DNA of 64,000 nucleotides from CAG-791 sp045113775 (GCA_045113775.1 JBGUJH010000096.1:31455-95454), one strand, 5' to 3'; counted from the first letter of the stretch, positions 18,065 to 27,159 are shown. Translations and numbers: made by a program. The notes: generated by a model from the letters alone, not told the origin.

Positions 18065-18149
18065 TCCATCAGCCCTTCCTGGCTGTGGTTGATTACTGAT
18101 CCATCAATCCTTCCTGGCTGTGGTTGATTACTGATCCATCAATCCTTCC
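18045..18149. repeat. Three 35-bp tandem copies across two convergent gene ends
   Basis: Units start at 18045, 18080 and 18115 (core GGCTGTGGTTGATTACTGAT). The first unit carries the stop codon of the RCC1-like gene and the last carries the last codons and stop of the MarR gene. The units are nearly identical, pointing to recent slippage. Confidence 0.85.
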
Positions 18150-18577
18150 TCGCAGATCCCGCGCATGTTGGCGGAAATGAGATCGAGGCAGTGATACATA
18201 TTCTCGCGCATCTCGTCGGTGATGCCCTGGCTGGCCATGTCAAGGGCGACTGTGGCGCGAGCCCGGATCTGTGCGGCCAGCGCCCGTCCGCGGGGAGTGA
18301 GCTTAGGAGTTATTCTGTATTTGGAGCCGTTATACGGCTCCAATATTTCTTTTTTTTGAAAGTCGGCGAGAGCGCGGGAGACATCCGCTTTGTCGCGCTG
18401 GCACAGGTCTGCGAGCCGGGCGGCGGTGATCTCGCCTTCATATCCGTCGAGCATCAGCAGGTACAGGGCGTGTGTGCCCCGCAGTCCGTACTTCTTCATT
18501 TCTTCTGTCGCGATCTTGTTCCAATATCTGGAAATGTTAAAAATATCCAAAGTAAAATGCTCAAAACGTTTATCCAT
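18128..18577 (-). CDS. MarR-family transcriptional regulator
   Basis: 149 residues. Central winged helix: ALYLLMLDGYEGEITAARLA, then DLCQRDKADVSRALADFQKK, then a wing ending in LTPRGRALA. Flanking helices would form the dimer. The ATG at 18577 is used because AAAGGATG precedes it; the longer upstream frame lacks a ribosome binding site. It lies 108 bases after degV on the same strand and could share its promoter, whose region has two palindromes. Confidence 0.85.
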   Translation of the reverse strand: MDKRFEHFTLDIFNISRYWNKIATEEMKKYGLRGTHALYLLMLDGYEGEITAARLADLCQRDKADVSRALADFQKKEILEPYNGSKYRITPKLTPRGRALAAQIRARATVALDMASQGITDEMRENMYHCLDLISANMRGICEEGLMDQ

Positions 18578-18646
18578 GATGTCATCCTTTCCGCGTGTGG
18601 CAGCAGTGCAGTTTAAATTGCCTGCGCGTAAGACAATTGGGGACTG

Positions 18647-18672
18647 GACGCCGGCCGGAAAGGCCGGCAAGC
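18647..18672. repeat. GC-rich hairpin between degV and marR-type genes
   Basis: GCCGGCC-GAAA-GGCCGGC forms a stable stem without a T run. It may attenuate or stabilise the degV transcript rather than terminate it. Confidence 0.5.
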
Positions 18673-18684
18673 CCTCAAACAGCC

Positions 18685-19533
18685 TTATTTTACCGCACCG
18701 GATTTAAAATAAGCAACTGCAACGGCTCCCGGGCCGGCATGTGTTCCGATGACACTGCTGAGCTGAACGCAGTCAAGATTTTCGACGTGACCTTTCCAGA
18801 GGCACTGACTGTCCTGAATATACTGCTGAAGCATTTCGTCTGAGAGACCAGTGTAGCCCAGCAGAAGAGGCATGGAGAAATCTACACCGTCTTTGCTGAT
18901 CTGCTCTACCAAAAGATTGTTGGCTTTTTTGGAGCCGCGGGCTTTGCCGAGAACAGTGAGCTCGCCATCCCGGCAAGTGACGACAGGCTTGATGTTCAGT
19001 ACTCCGCCGGCAAATGCTGCGGCGCCGGAAATCCTGCCGCCCTTTTTCAGGTATTCGAGTGTGTCGACCATGGCGACGAGGCCGATCTCGTCACGCTTTT
19101 TTGTCAGGTGCTGCGCCAGTTCATCGAGTCCCATACCTTCTGATGTGCAGCGCAGTGCGTACAAGGCAAGTACTCCGGAAGCGATGGAGACATTCATGCT
19201 GTCCACGACGCGCACATTCGCAAAATCCTCTGCGGCAATACAGGCGCTCTGATAAGTGCCCGAGAGGCGGGAAGAGACCGTGATCACGATGGCCTCGTCG
19301 CCTTTTTCCTGAAGCTCACGAAAGACCTTGGCGAATGCCTCCGGTGTTGCCTGGCTTGTCTTGGGAAGCACAGGGCTGGAGACCAGCTTCTGATAAAACT
19401 CCTGCTTATTAATGGTGACGCCGTCAATGTAGTCGGTTTCGCCGAACGAAACGGTGAGCGGGACGACGGTGAAATTTCTGCTGTATTTATCTGCAATATC
19501 TACTGTGGAATCGGTAATAATTCTGATTGGCAT
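18685..19533 (-). CDS. DegV-family fatty-acid-binding protein
   Basis: 282 residues with the standard DegV N terminus (ITDSTVDI) and the lipid-binding loop motifs SSPVLPKTSQATPE and VSSRLSGTYQSA, followed by KKGGRISGAAAF and GPGAVAVAYF at the end. In FakB proteins this fold carries an acyl chain to the kinase FakA; no fakA-like gene is in this window. AAAGGAGGAACACACAG precedes the ATG. Confidence 0.95.
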   Translation of the reverse strand: MPIRIITDSTVDIADKYSRNFTVVPLTVSFGETDYIDGVTINKQEFYQKLVSSPVLPKTSQATPEAFAKVFRELQEKGDEAIVITVSSRLSGTYQSACIAAEDFANVRVVDSMNVSIASGVLALYALRCTSEGMGLDELAQHLTKKRDEIGLVAMVDTLEYLKKGGRISGAAAFAGGVLNIKPVVTCRDGELTVLGKARGSKKANNLLVEQISKDGVDFSMPLLLGYTGLSDEMLQQYIQDSQCLWKGHVENLDCVQLSSVIGTHAGPGAVAVAYFKSGAVK

Positions 19534-19611
19534 CTGTGTGTTCCTCCTTTAATTGAACAGAGCCGGCGATCGGGGCCATATTGGCGATCCCGAAAATCGC
19601 ACGAAATAAAT

Positions 19612-19666
19612 GTTGATTTGTCAACGTTTGGAAGAATAACACCAACTTGTTGAAAAGTCAACAAGT
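19612..19666. promoter_or_regulatory. Two palindromes upstream of degV, candidate operators
   Basis: GTTGATTTGTCAAC (19612-19625) and ACTTGTTGA-AAAG-TCAACAAGT (19645-19666) share the half-site GTTGA/TCAAC. They lie 80-130 bases upstream of degV and could bind the MarR-type product encoded after it. This is inference from position. Confidence 0.5.
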
Positions 19667-19738
19667 TTCGAGAAGTTTTTTCGAGAAAGACAAATGTGGT
19701 CCCGGCGATCAATGGATGGCTGGATCAGCCCTGAAGAA

Positions 19739-19791
19739 AAAAAGTACCGGATACTCTTAACCAGTTAAGGAAAGAGTACCCGGTACTTTTT
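19739..19791. terminator. Bidirectional terminator
   Basis: AAAGTACCGG(A)TACTCTT pairs with AAGAGTACCCGGTACTTT; T runs occur on both strands. It lies downstream of the decayed transketolase on the minus strand. Confidence 0.8.
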
Positions 19792-19796
19792 CTATA

Positions 19797-19813
19797 GGCT
19801 CGCAGAGCGAACC
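19797..19813 (-). repeat. Short copy of the GGCTCGC hairpin family, reverse orientation
   Basis: GGCTCGCAGAGCGAACC matches the reverse complement of the GGTTCGCTCTGCGAGCC core found at 58562. Placed beside a terminator. Confidence 0.4.
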
Positions 19814-19855
19814 GGTGCGCCGGAAACTCCGGCATTCACGGGAGGATGATAATGA

Positions 19856-20380
19856 TTATTTCAGAAGTTCTTCCGCTGTCTTTACAATGTCTTCCTTTGT
19901 GATCCCGTTGATCTCAAGAAGCTTGTCGTAAGGGCCGGACTGTCCGAACCAGTCCTGCACGCCGATGCGTTTTACGATACCTTTGCCCATGCCTGCGCAG
20001 ACTTCGGAGACCGCGATATTGACGGTGTCGCCGTTAGCGATGATCTCGATGATCTCGTCGCCGTAAGCTTCACGCAAAGATTTCTCTATCATCATCTCAA
20101 AGCCCCCTTTCCAGATCCTCCATCGGGATGAAGCCGGTCAGTGCCAGAGCGGAGTATTGAATAGGGCATGTGTGTCCTTTGGAGAGGATGAAGCGGTCCC
20201 TGTCGGGCCAGCGGGGTTCCTCAGGGCGAAGGTTCATTTCGCCAAAATAGAGCGCAGCCACAATGTCCGCCGCGGAGAGGGATCCTCCCGGATGTCCCGC
20301 CCCGCGTCGTAGATCATTGTGACGGTTGTTTTTCTCAAAGTCTTTGCCAGTTCCTTGAGCTCTTCAACCGATTTTTTCAT
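19856..20380 (-). pseudogene. Decayed split transketolase (N-subunit start joined to C-subunit end)
   Basis: From the ATG at 20380 (after TTGGAGGACAC) the frame gives MKKSVEELKELAK to MIYDAG. It then needs a one-base shift near 20300 to continue as GHPGGSLSAADIVAALYFGE and RDRFILSKGHTCPIQYSALA, the thiamine-diphosphate N-terminal transketolase motif. That frame stops after 80 more codons and is followed at once by a frame ending RIGVQDWFGQSGPYDKLLE, the C-terminal end of the second transketolase subunit. Most of both subunits, including the pyrimidine-binding domain, is missing. This is the scar of a large internal deletion plus a frameshift, so no working enzyme is expected. Confidence 0.85.
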
Positions 20381-20673
20381 GTGTCCTCCAATTCCCATTT
20401 GTACAGAGTTTGCTATATTTTGAGGATAACAGAATGCATAGGATAGGGCAACATAGTACGTTGGCTTTGCGGAGGCTGGCTGTGCGACAGAATACGCGGG
20501 AAGCGAAAATAGCCGGAGACCGGCTGAGATATACGGGGGTAAATACCGGTTTTGACCAAAGTGGAATAAAAAACTCCACTGGAGCTTTTACAAAATAGTG
20601 GTAGAATCAATACGAACGACGCGGCAGCTTATTGATCGTACTTTGAAAGCCGGCGTCTATGAAAGGAAAAAAG

Positions 20674-22188
20674 ATGCTCTTTAATTCTACTCACTTTTTA
20701 TTATTTTTTCCGATTGTTCTCTTGATTTATCAGATCATTCCCGACTCAGTCAAGTACTTGTGGCTGCTGGCGGCCAGCTATTACTTTTACATGAGCTGGA
20801 ATGCAAAGTATGCGCTGCTTATTCTGTTTTCGACCACGATCACTTATGTGAGCGGTCTTCTTCTTGAATACATTTCTTTCCGGGAAGCCCACAGCCGGGT
20901 CTCACACGGCACAAAGTCTGCGGCTTTACAGCGTAAGCTGGTCGTAGCGGCAAGTTTTACACTCAATCTTTCCATTCTGTTCTATTACAAATATTTCAAT
21001 TTTACACTCGGACTCATTGCGAGGATCTGTTCTTATGCGCATATAAGTCTGCATGTTCCTGCATTTGACATTATGCTTCCTGTCGGAATCTCTTTTTATA
21101 CGTTTCAGGCGCTGAGTTACACAATGGATGTGTACAGAGGTGAGATTTATGCTGAGAAGAATTTCTTCAGATATGCGCTTTTTGTTTCTTTTTTCCCCCA
21201 ACTGGTAGCCGGTCCGATTGAGCGGTCCAAGAATCTGCTTAAGCAGCTGGCGGTGCCCCGAGGGCTCAGGCTTGAGAATATGCGTGAAGGGCTGCTTTTG
21301 ATGTTGTGGGGCTATTTTTTGAAAATTGTGCTCGCGGACAGAATCGCTGTTTTCGTAGACAGCGTATATGGGAACTATCAGGATCTTGGCGGATGCTTTT
21401 TGATCACGGCGACCATCCTTTTTGCTGTGCAGATTTACTGCGACTTTGCCGGGTACTCAACAATCGCGATGGGAGCAGCGTGCTTTCTCGGCATCCGTCT
21501 GATGGAAAACTTTGATGCGCCTTATTTGTCGACCACAGTTGCGGAGTTCTGGCGGAAATGGCACATTTCCCTGACGTCCTGGTTTAAAGATTATTTGTAT
21601 ATTCCGCTGGGCGGCAGCAGAAAAGGAAAGCTCCGGAAATATCTGAATAAGATGATCGTATTTCTGGTCAGCGGACTTTGGCATGGGGCTTCCCTGTCAT
21701 TTGTTGCATGGGGAGGGCTCAACGGACTATATCAGATTGTCGGCGAGATTTTAACGCCTTTGCGCCTCCGGATGTCGGAACTGCTTAAGATCAACAGGGA
21801 TTCTCTCGGATACAGGATGGTGCAGACAATTCTTACATTTGTGTTCGTCGATTTCGCATGGATTTTCTTCAGGGCAGATTCGCTGCGCGATTCGTTCAAA
21901 ATAGTGCGCTCAATCATTTCCGTTCATAACCTATGGATCTTTTGGAACGGGGCGTTGTACGACTGCGGCCTGGACCAAAGAAATTTCATGCTGATGATCT
22001 TGGGTATAGGACTCCTGCTGTTTGCAGACTTCTGCAAGCATAAAGGCGTTGTGATCCGGGATGTGATCATGAGGCAGGACTACTGGGCCCGCTGCCTTGT
22101 GATCGACGCCGCAGTAGTGGCGCTGCTGGTCTTTGGTATGTGGGGATCAACGTATGATTCGGCAAATTTCATCTATTTCCAATTCTGA
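20674..22188 (+). CDS. MBOAT-family membrane O-acyltransferase (AlgI/DltB-like)
   Basis: About 504 residues with roughly ten membrane spans. The signature FWRKWHISLTSWFKDYLYIP and the active-site His in SGLWHGASLSFVAWGGLNG are present, as is DFAGYSTIAMG. The start MLFNSTHFLLFF at 20674 matches the usual family N terminus and follows AAGGAAAAAAG; an in-frame ATG at 20659 is possible. Family members move acyl groups, usually acetyl, across the membrane onto polysaccharide or teichoic acid. The following SGNH-like gene is the typical partner. Confidence 0.93.
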   Translation: MLFNSTHFLLFFPIVLLIYQIIPDSVKYLWLLAASYYFYMSWNAKYALLILFSTTITYVSGLLLEYISFREAHSRVSHGTKSAALQRKLVVAASFTLNLSILFYYKYFNFTLGLIARICSYAHISLHVPAFDIMLPVGISFYTFQALSYTMDVYRGEIYAEKNFFRYALFVSFFPQLVAGPIERSKNLLKQLAVPRGLRLENMREGLLLMLWGYFLKIVLADRIAVFVDSVYGNYQDLGGCFLITATILFAVQIYCDFAGYSTIAMGAACFLGIRLMENFDAPYLSTTVAEFWRKWHISLTSWFKDYLYIPLGGSRKGKLRKYLNKMIVFLVSGLWHGASLSFVAWGGLNGLYQIVGEILTPLRLRMSELLKINRDSLGYRMVQTILTFVFVDFAWIFFRADSLRDSFKIVRSIISVHNLWIFWNGALYDCGLDQRNFMLMILGIGLLLFADFCKHKGVVIRDVIMRQDYWARCLVIDAAVVALLVFGMWGSTYDSANFIYFQF

Positions 22189-22267
22189 TGCAGGACATTT
22201 TGGCAGGGAGTGGGAAGTTATGATGGAAATACGCTTTTTTGGCAAAGAATAGGGAGCAGGGTGACCT

Positions 22268-23629
22268 ATGCGTAAGAAACTGTCCGACATGATCGGGGTA
22301 TTTATATTAATCATTATTATTGTGATCAGTGCAGCCGGAGTATCAAATCTGCTGGAGAATAAGGAAAGTGATTACCGCTATGCCTCGTTCTTCACTGAGA
22401 AGCAGTCTGTCGATGTGATTTTGATCGGCTCAAGCCATATACGGTATGGTATTTTTCCAATGGAACTGTGGAAGACGAGAGGAATCTCAGCTTACAATCT
22501 GGCAGCAAACGGCGCTACTATTCCTTGCTCTTACTGGGCCCTTGTGAATGCACTGGATTACAGGGTGCCTGAAGCTGTAGTCATGGATGTATTTGATATG
22601 TGGCCGGGGAGGATCGTCAGCGACCGCTGTGGCCAGGTCCATGAGCAGTTCGATGCATTTCCGCTGTCGGTGCACAAGGCACAGATGATTCTTGACCTGT
22701 TCAAGGATCCGTCGCTGACGGACCGCTATGGCAATAATCTCTATGAGAAGAGATGGGAGCTTTTCTGGAACCTGGGCGAGTATCACAGCAGGTGGTCCTC
22801 TTTGGAAAAGGACGATTTCGCCGGCGAACGCGCCATATCAGAGAGCTCGCGGGTCTGGAAAGGGGCAATGCCTCTGGACAGAGTCGTCGACCGGAAGGAG
22901 CAGGTATATAAAGAAACCGACGTTGCTTCTGATTCGACCGGTGGTACGGGAACGGATTCGCAAGCCGGCAAAGCACTCGTGTACGATGAACAATCCAAAG
23001 TATATCTTGAGAAAATCATTAAATTATGTAAAGACAGGGACATCCGGCTTATTCTGGTCAACACCGGTTATGATTGCAGCGAGGAAGCTAAATTGTTTCA
23101 TGATTCCGTGCGGGGGATCGCAGATTCTTATGGGGTCCCTTATTACGATTTTACCAATGAAGATATCATAAATTTCGACACAGACTTAAATTCGACCGGG
23201 CATAATACGCATGTCAATTTTTCCGGCGCGCAGAAGATGACGGAGCGGGTCGGGAATATTTTGGAAGAGAACTGTAAACTGCAGGACCACAGGGAAGACG
23301 CGGAGTATGAGAAGTGGCGCAGCGACTGCGAGGCATATATTGCCGATAAGCATAAGTATTTGAGAGAGCAGGAGGATTTAGAAAATTACCTGATGTTTCT
23401 GTACGATGACGACTATCAGATCATGTTTGATGTCAGAGATCCTTCGGTGCTTGAGGAGGAGAAAGTGCGGAAGCTGATCGAGAACCTTGGCAATCGGGTA
23501 GAGTCATTCGAGGCGCACGCAGAAGAATGGGATTGGGATGCAGAGGAGAAGACAGATGATTCCCAAAAGCTGATTATCGGTGTTTACAGCCGACATGACG
23601 GGCAATTGGTGGATGTAAGGGGATTTTAA
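22268..23629 (+). CDS. Membrane-anchored SGNH-like acyltransferase (DltD/AlgJ-type partner of MBOAT)
   Basis: 453 residues. One N-terminal hydrophobic anchor (about 9-29), then an extracellular domain with DVILIGSSHIRYGIFP, the block I Ser motif of SGNH proteins, and later NSTGHNTHVNFSGAQKM, which likely supplies the His. The C-terminal 120 residues are charged and unassigned. With the MBOAT gene 79 bases upstream it probably forms a two-component system that O-acetylates a cell-surface glycan. The target is unknown; no glycan synthesis genes are nearby. Confidence 0.82.
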   Translation: MRKKLSDMIGVFILIIIIVISAAGVSNLLENKESDYRYASFFTEKQSVDVILIGSSHIRYGIFPMELWKTRGISAYNLAANGATIPCSYWALVNALDYRVPEAVVMDVFDMWPGRIVSDRCGQVHEQFDAFPLSVHKAQMILDLFKDPSLTDRYGNNLYEKRWELFWNLGEYHSRWSSLEKDDFAGERAISESSRVWKGAMPLDRVVDRKEQVYKETDVASDSTGGTGTDSQAGKALVYDEQSKVYLEKIIKLCKDRDIRLILVNTGYDCSEEAKLFHDSVRGIADSYGVPYYDFTNEDIINFDTDLNSTGHNTHVNFSGAQKMTERVGNILEENCKLQDHREDAEYEKWRSDCEAYIADKHKYLREQEDLENYLMFLYDDDYQIMFDVRDPSVLEEEKVRKLIENLGNRVESFEAHAEEWDWDAEEKTDDSQKLIIGVYSRHDGQLVDVRGF

Positions 23630-23642
23630 CTCGGCTGTGAAG

Positions 23643-23689
23643 TCTCCCGTCTCTGCAGGCGGCGAGTCGTAACAAACTTTACCCGGTGG
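23643..23689 (+). repeat. 47-bp dispersed repeat, copy 1
   Basis: TCTCCCGTCTCTGCAGGCGG then a segment ending TAACAAACTTTACCCGGTGG. The second copy is at 39831-39877, with the same spacing and a short CCGCCT/AGGCGG palindrome. Confidence 0.8.
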
Positions 23690-23824
23690 CAGGAGACAAT
23701 TCCCAATGAATATCCTGCCGGAAAATAGTATAATAAATACAGATCGCATCAAGTACAGTCAGAATATCCCATGTCTCAGTAAACCCCTTTTTTGTCGATT
23801 CTTAAAAGAAAGGAGTGCAGCCAT

Positions 23825-25762
23825 ATGTCATACGAAAAGCTTTTCCAACCCGGCATGATCGGAAATCTTGAGCTCAAGAACCGCATCGTAATGCCCGCCA
23901 TGGGATGTTCCCTGGCGGAGTCCTCCGGCGAAGCCGGCGCCCGCATGATCAAGTACTACGCTGACCGCGCCAAAGGCGGAGCAGGCCTGATCATCACCGA
24001 GATCACCCGCGTCGACGACGAGACCGGCGTCGGCACGCCCAACCAGCTGAGCGTCACAAATACACACATGATCGCGCAGCTCTCGCGCCTGGCAGAAGCT
24101 GTCCATGCCTATGACACCAAGATCTTCGTTCAGCTTCACCATCCGGGCAACCAGACGCCCAGCAGGCTGATCGGCGGCAAGCAGCCCGTGTCGGCATCGG
24201 ACGTCACCTGCAAAGTCATCGGCGAACAGCCTCGCGCTATGACCACCGAGGAAGTCGAGGCAATGGTCCGCAAATTTGTCACCGGCGCTGTGATCGCCCA
24301 GAAGTCCGGGATCGACGGCGTCGAGATCCACGCCGCGCACGGCTACTTAGTCAGCCAGTTCCTCTCTCCCCATACCAATAAGCGCACCGACAAATACGGC
24401 GGCAGCTTTGAGGGGCGTATGCGCTTCGTCACGGAGATCATCATGGGCATCAAGGCTTATTGCGGCCCTAAATTCCCGATTTCCGTCCGCATAAACGGCA
24501 GCGACTATCTGTCCGACGGCATCACCGAAGAGGACGGCATCGCCCAGGCAAAATATCTGGAAGCTCTCGGCGTCAGCTGCATCAACGTCAGCTGCGGAAC
24601 TTACGATTCCGGCGCGACAATCATCGAGCCCAGCTACTTCAAGGAAGGCTGGAAGATCCACCTGGCGGCCAACATCCGCAAGGCTGTTAAGATCCCGGTG
24701 ATCGCTGTCTGCAACGTCAAACACCCCGCTTTCGCTGAGCAGATGCTCGAAGGCGGCGCAGTTGACTTTGTCGGTATTGCGCGCGGCCACCTGGCAGACC
24801 CTGAATGGGGCAAAAAAGCGAAAGCCGGCAAAGACATCCTGATCCGCAAATGCCTGGGCTGCATGGAGTGCTTCAGGATCCTCAACGACGGACTTCCTCT
24901 GGGATGCACGCTCAATCCTGTACTTGGCCGTGAATTTGAGTACGGTGACGAGAAACTCGTTAAGAACGGCGCAGGCCGCACAGTGGCGGTCGTAGGCGGA
25001 GGCCCTGCCGGCATGGAAGCAGCGCTCACTCTTGCTAAGCGCGGATTTAACACTGTTTTGTTCGAGGCGGAGGATAAACTTGGCGGAACAGCAAATCTGG
25101 CCGCGATCCCTCCCAACAAAGGAATGATCACAGAATTCGTGGAGACTATGCAGGCACAGCTCGAGGAAGCGGGCGTAGACATTCGTCTTGGCGTGAAAGC
25201 TGACTTAGCGGCGATCAAGGCGACCGGGGCAGAGGCAGTCTTTATGGCAGCCGGCGGAAGACCGGTCAAGCCTGCAATTCCGGGAATCGAAGCCGCAGTT
25301 ACAGCGGAGGAAATCCTTAAGAGTGAAACACCTCCGGCAGATCAGAATATCGTCATCATCGGCGGCGGCGTCACAGGCCTTGAGACGGCTGAATACCTCT
25401 CAGAGAAGAACAAAGTCGCAGTGGTCGAGATGCTCGACAAAGTCGGCGGAAACCTGTATCCCAGCGTAGTCATGCACCTGGCGCAGGAGATCATGAAGAA
25501 CGGCGGCAGCATCAAGAAAGGCATGAAGCTGACAGCCGTCGAAGATGGCTCTGTGACACTCGCGGACACAAAGACCGGAGAAGAGACCAGCCTTCCCGCG
25601 GACCTGGTCATCCTGGCAATGGGCGTTCGCTCCGACAGACCGGATTACGAGGCTCTGCGCGAAGCGTACGATGATAAGCTCATTCTTGTGGGAGATTCCT
25701 GCAAGCCCGGGCAGATCTACGACGCACTCCACAGCGGACACGACAAAGCTTTTGTATACTGA
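23825..25762 (+). CDS. Enoate/2,4-dienoyl-CoA reductase-type NADH:flavin oxidoreductase
   Basis: 645 residues. The N-terminal old-yellow-enzyme barrel has FQPGMIGNLELKNRIVM, QLHHPGNQ, GVEIHAAHGYLVSQFLSP and TDKYGGSF. A Cys cluster for one 4Fe-4S centre follows: C343, C346, C349 and C361. The C-terminal half has two nucleotide-binding folds, VAVVGGGPAGMEAAL and VIIGGGVTGLETAEYL, for FAD and NAD(P)H. This is the FadH/BaiCD-type plan, reducing a conjugated C=C bond under anaerobic conditions; the substrate (enoate, dienoyl-CoA or steroid) cannot be chosen. The ATG at 23825 follows AAAGGAGTGCAGCC. Confidence 0.93.
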   Translation: MSYEKLFQPGMIGNLELKNRIVMPAMGCSLAESSGEAGARMIKYYADRAKGGAGLIITEITRVDDETGVGTPNQLSVTNTHMIAQLSRLAEAVHAYDTKIFVQLHHPGNQTPSRLIGGKQPVSASDVTCKVIGEQPRAMTTEEVEAMVRKFVTGAVIAQKSGIDGVEIHAAHGYLVSQFLSPHTNKRTDKYGGSFEGRMRFVTEIIMGIKAYCGPKFPISVRINGSDYLSDGITEEDGIAQAKYLEALGVSCINVSCGTYDSGATIIEPSYFKEGWKIHLAANIRKAVKIPVIAVCNVKHPAFAEQMLEGGAVDFVGIARGHLADPEWGKKAKAGKDILIRKCLGCMECFRILNDGLPLGCTLNPVLGREFEYGDEKLVKNGAGRTVAVVGGGPAGMEAALTLAKRGFNTVLFEAEDKLGGTANLAAIPPNKGMITEFVETMQAQLEEAGVDIRLGVKADLAAIKATGAEAVFMAAGGRPVKPAIPGIEAAVTAEEILKSETPPADQNIVIIGGGVTGLETAEYLSEKNKVAVVEMLDKVGGNLYPSVVMHLAQEIMKNGGSIKKGMKLTAVEDGSVTLADTKTGEETSLPADLVILAMGVRSDRPDYEALREAYDDKLILVGDSCKPGQIYDALHSGHDKAFVY

Positions 25763-25775
25763 TTAACGCAGCAGC

Positions 25776-25816
25776 AAAGGGCCGCTTGCCGGAAACGGCA
25801 GGCGGCCCTTTTATTT
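25776..25816 (+). terminator. Rho-independent terminator after flavin reductase
   Basis: AAAGGGCCGCTTGCCG-GAAA-CGGCAGGCGGCCCTTTT, a strong stem with T residues. Confidence 0.9.
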
Positions 25817-25828
25817 AAATCTTTTCGC

Positions 25829-25952
25829 ATGCAGATTTTTCTGCATATTTTGCATATAATATTAATGACAAAGATTTTTTTGGGCAGCAGAGGGTGTCAT
25901 AACATGTATTAATAAACATCGTGAGCTGCATAATATGCATAAAAATCTGCAT
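25829..25952. promoter_or_regulatory. Long imperfect inverted repeat upstream of ATP-grasp gene
   Basis: The 27 bases at 25829-25855 (ATGCAGATTTTTCTGCATAT...) match the reverse complement of 25926-25952 at 24 positions. They flank about 70 AT-rich bases that include TATAAT. Each arm itself contains repeated TGCAT/ATGCA. This looks like a double operator around a promoter, with the ATP-grasp gene starting 26 bases after the second arm. Confidence 0.6.
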
Positions 25953-25977
25953 ATTTTTTAGAGAAGGAGACTGCACA

Positions 25978-27159
25978 ATGAATTATGTATTTATTTCACC
26001 TGCGTACCCTGTGACCTGCACGCAGTTCTGCGACCGCCTGAGCAGGCATGGCGTGAATGTGCTCGGAATAGGGGACGTGCCCTATGATACGCTCAACGAC
26101 ACGCTGAAAAACGCTCTGACGGAATACTATTATGTAGACACACTGGAGGACTATGACCAGGTGTACCGCGCAGTCGCCTTTTTTATACACAAATACGGCA
26201 GGATAGACTGGCTGGAGTCCCTGAATGAATACTGGCTTCCGGCGGACGCAAGGCTTCGTACGGACTTTAACATTGCCGTCGGAACGCGGGAGGAAGAGAT
26301 CGGGGATCTTGTCAGGAAGTCGGGCATGAAGCGCGTCTTTATTGAGGCGGGGATACCGACAGCCCGCCAGCACATTGTTTCCGATCTGGCTGCAGGGCAG
26401 GCTTTCGTGAAGAAGGTGGGATATCCTGTGATCGTCAAACCGGACATCGGTGTCGGCGCAAACGGCGCGATGAAGGTCAATAATGAAGAGGACCTGCTCA
26501 GTTTTTACAGGGAATTGCCCTCTGAGCCTTATGTCATGGAGGAATTTCTGAGTGGTGATATCTGCACTTATGACGCGATCCTCGGTGCTGACTGCGCGCC
26601 GATTTTTGAGTCCATGTGTACTTATCCGCCGGTGATCGATGCCGTGCAGAACAACGAGGAGATCAAATTTTACACGGTCGCGGAGGTGCCGGAACAGCTG
26701 CGCGAATTCGGAAGGAAGGCGGCGAAGGCTTTCGGCGCGGACCGGCGCTTTGTCCATTTTGAGTTCATAAATATCACGAAGGACTATGAGGGCATCGGAA
26801 AGGCCGGCGACTATGCGATCATGGAAGTCAATATGCGCCCGGCCGGAGGCCATGACCCGGATATGATGAATTACGCACAGTCTCTTGACGTGTTTGATAT
26901 CTATGCGCAGATGGTAACATCGGAAAAAACAAATATCCCGGAATCAGCGGAACACTATTACTGCGCGTATGCCGCACGCAGAGACGGGGGGTGCTACACG
27001 CACACCCCCGAAGAGATCGCTGAGCGCTACGGAAGCGCCATCGTGATGCAGGAGGAAATGCCTCCGATCGACTGGCCGTCCATGGGCCGCTACGTCTATA
27101 TGGCTAAGTTTAAAAAGAAGGAAGAGATGGAAAAATATTTCAGCTTTGTGCTTGGGTGA
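25978..27159 (+). CDS. ATP-grasp carboxylate-amine/thiol ligase-like protein
   Basis: 393 residues. Pre-ATP-grasp domain at 1-110; ATP-binding part with VGYPVIVKPDIGVGANGAMK and PYVMEEFLSGDICTYDAI; metal-binding end with FVHFEFIN and YAIMEVNMRPAGGHDPDMM. The class is clear but not the substrates: members join an acid to an amine, for example in peptide, siderophore or cofactor synthesis. GAGAAGGAGACTGCAC precedes the ATG. It stands alone, with a terminator upstream and a convergent channel gene downstream, so it may be a self-contained unit controlled by the inverted repeat. Confidence 0.88.
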   Translation: MNYVFISPAYPVTCTQFCDRLSRHGVNVLGIGDVPYDTLNDTLKNALTEYYYVDTLEDYDQVYRAVAFFIHKYGRIDWLESLNEYWLPADARLRTDFNIAVGTREEEIGDLVRKSGMKRVFIEAGIPTARQHIVSDLAAGQAFVKKVGYPVIVKPDIGVGANGAMKVNNEEDLLSFYRELPSEPYVMEEFLSGDICTYDAILGADCAPIFESMCTYPPVIDAVQNNEEIKFYTVAEVPEQLREFGRKAAKAFGADRRFVHFEFINITKDYEGIGKAGDYAIMEVNMRPAGGHDPDMMNYAQSLDVFDIYAQMVTSEKTNIPESAEHYYCAYAARRDGGCYTHTPEEIAERYGSAIVMQEEMPPIDWPSMGRYVYMAKFKKKEEMEKYFSFVLG

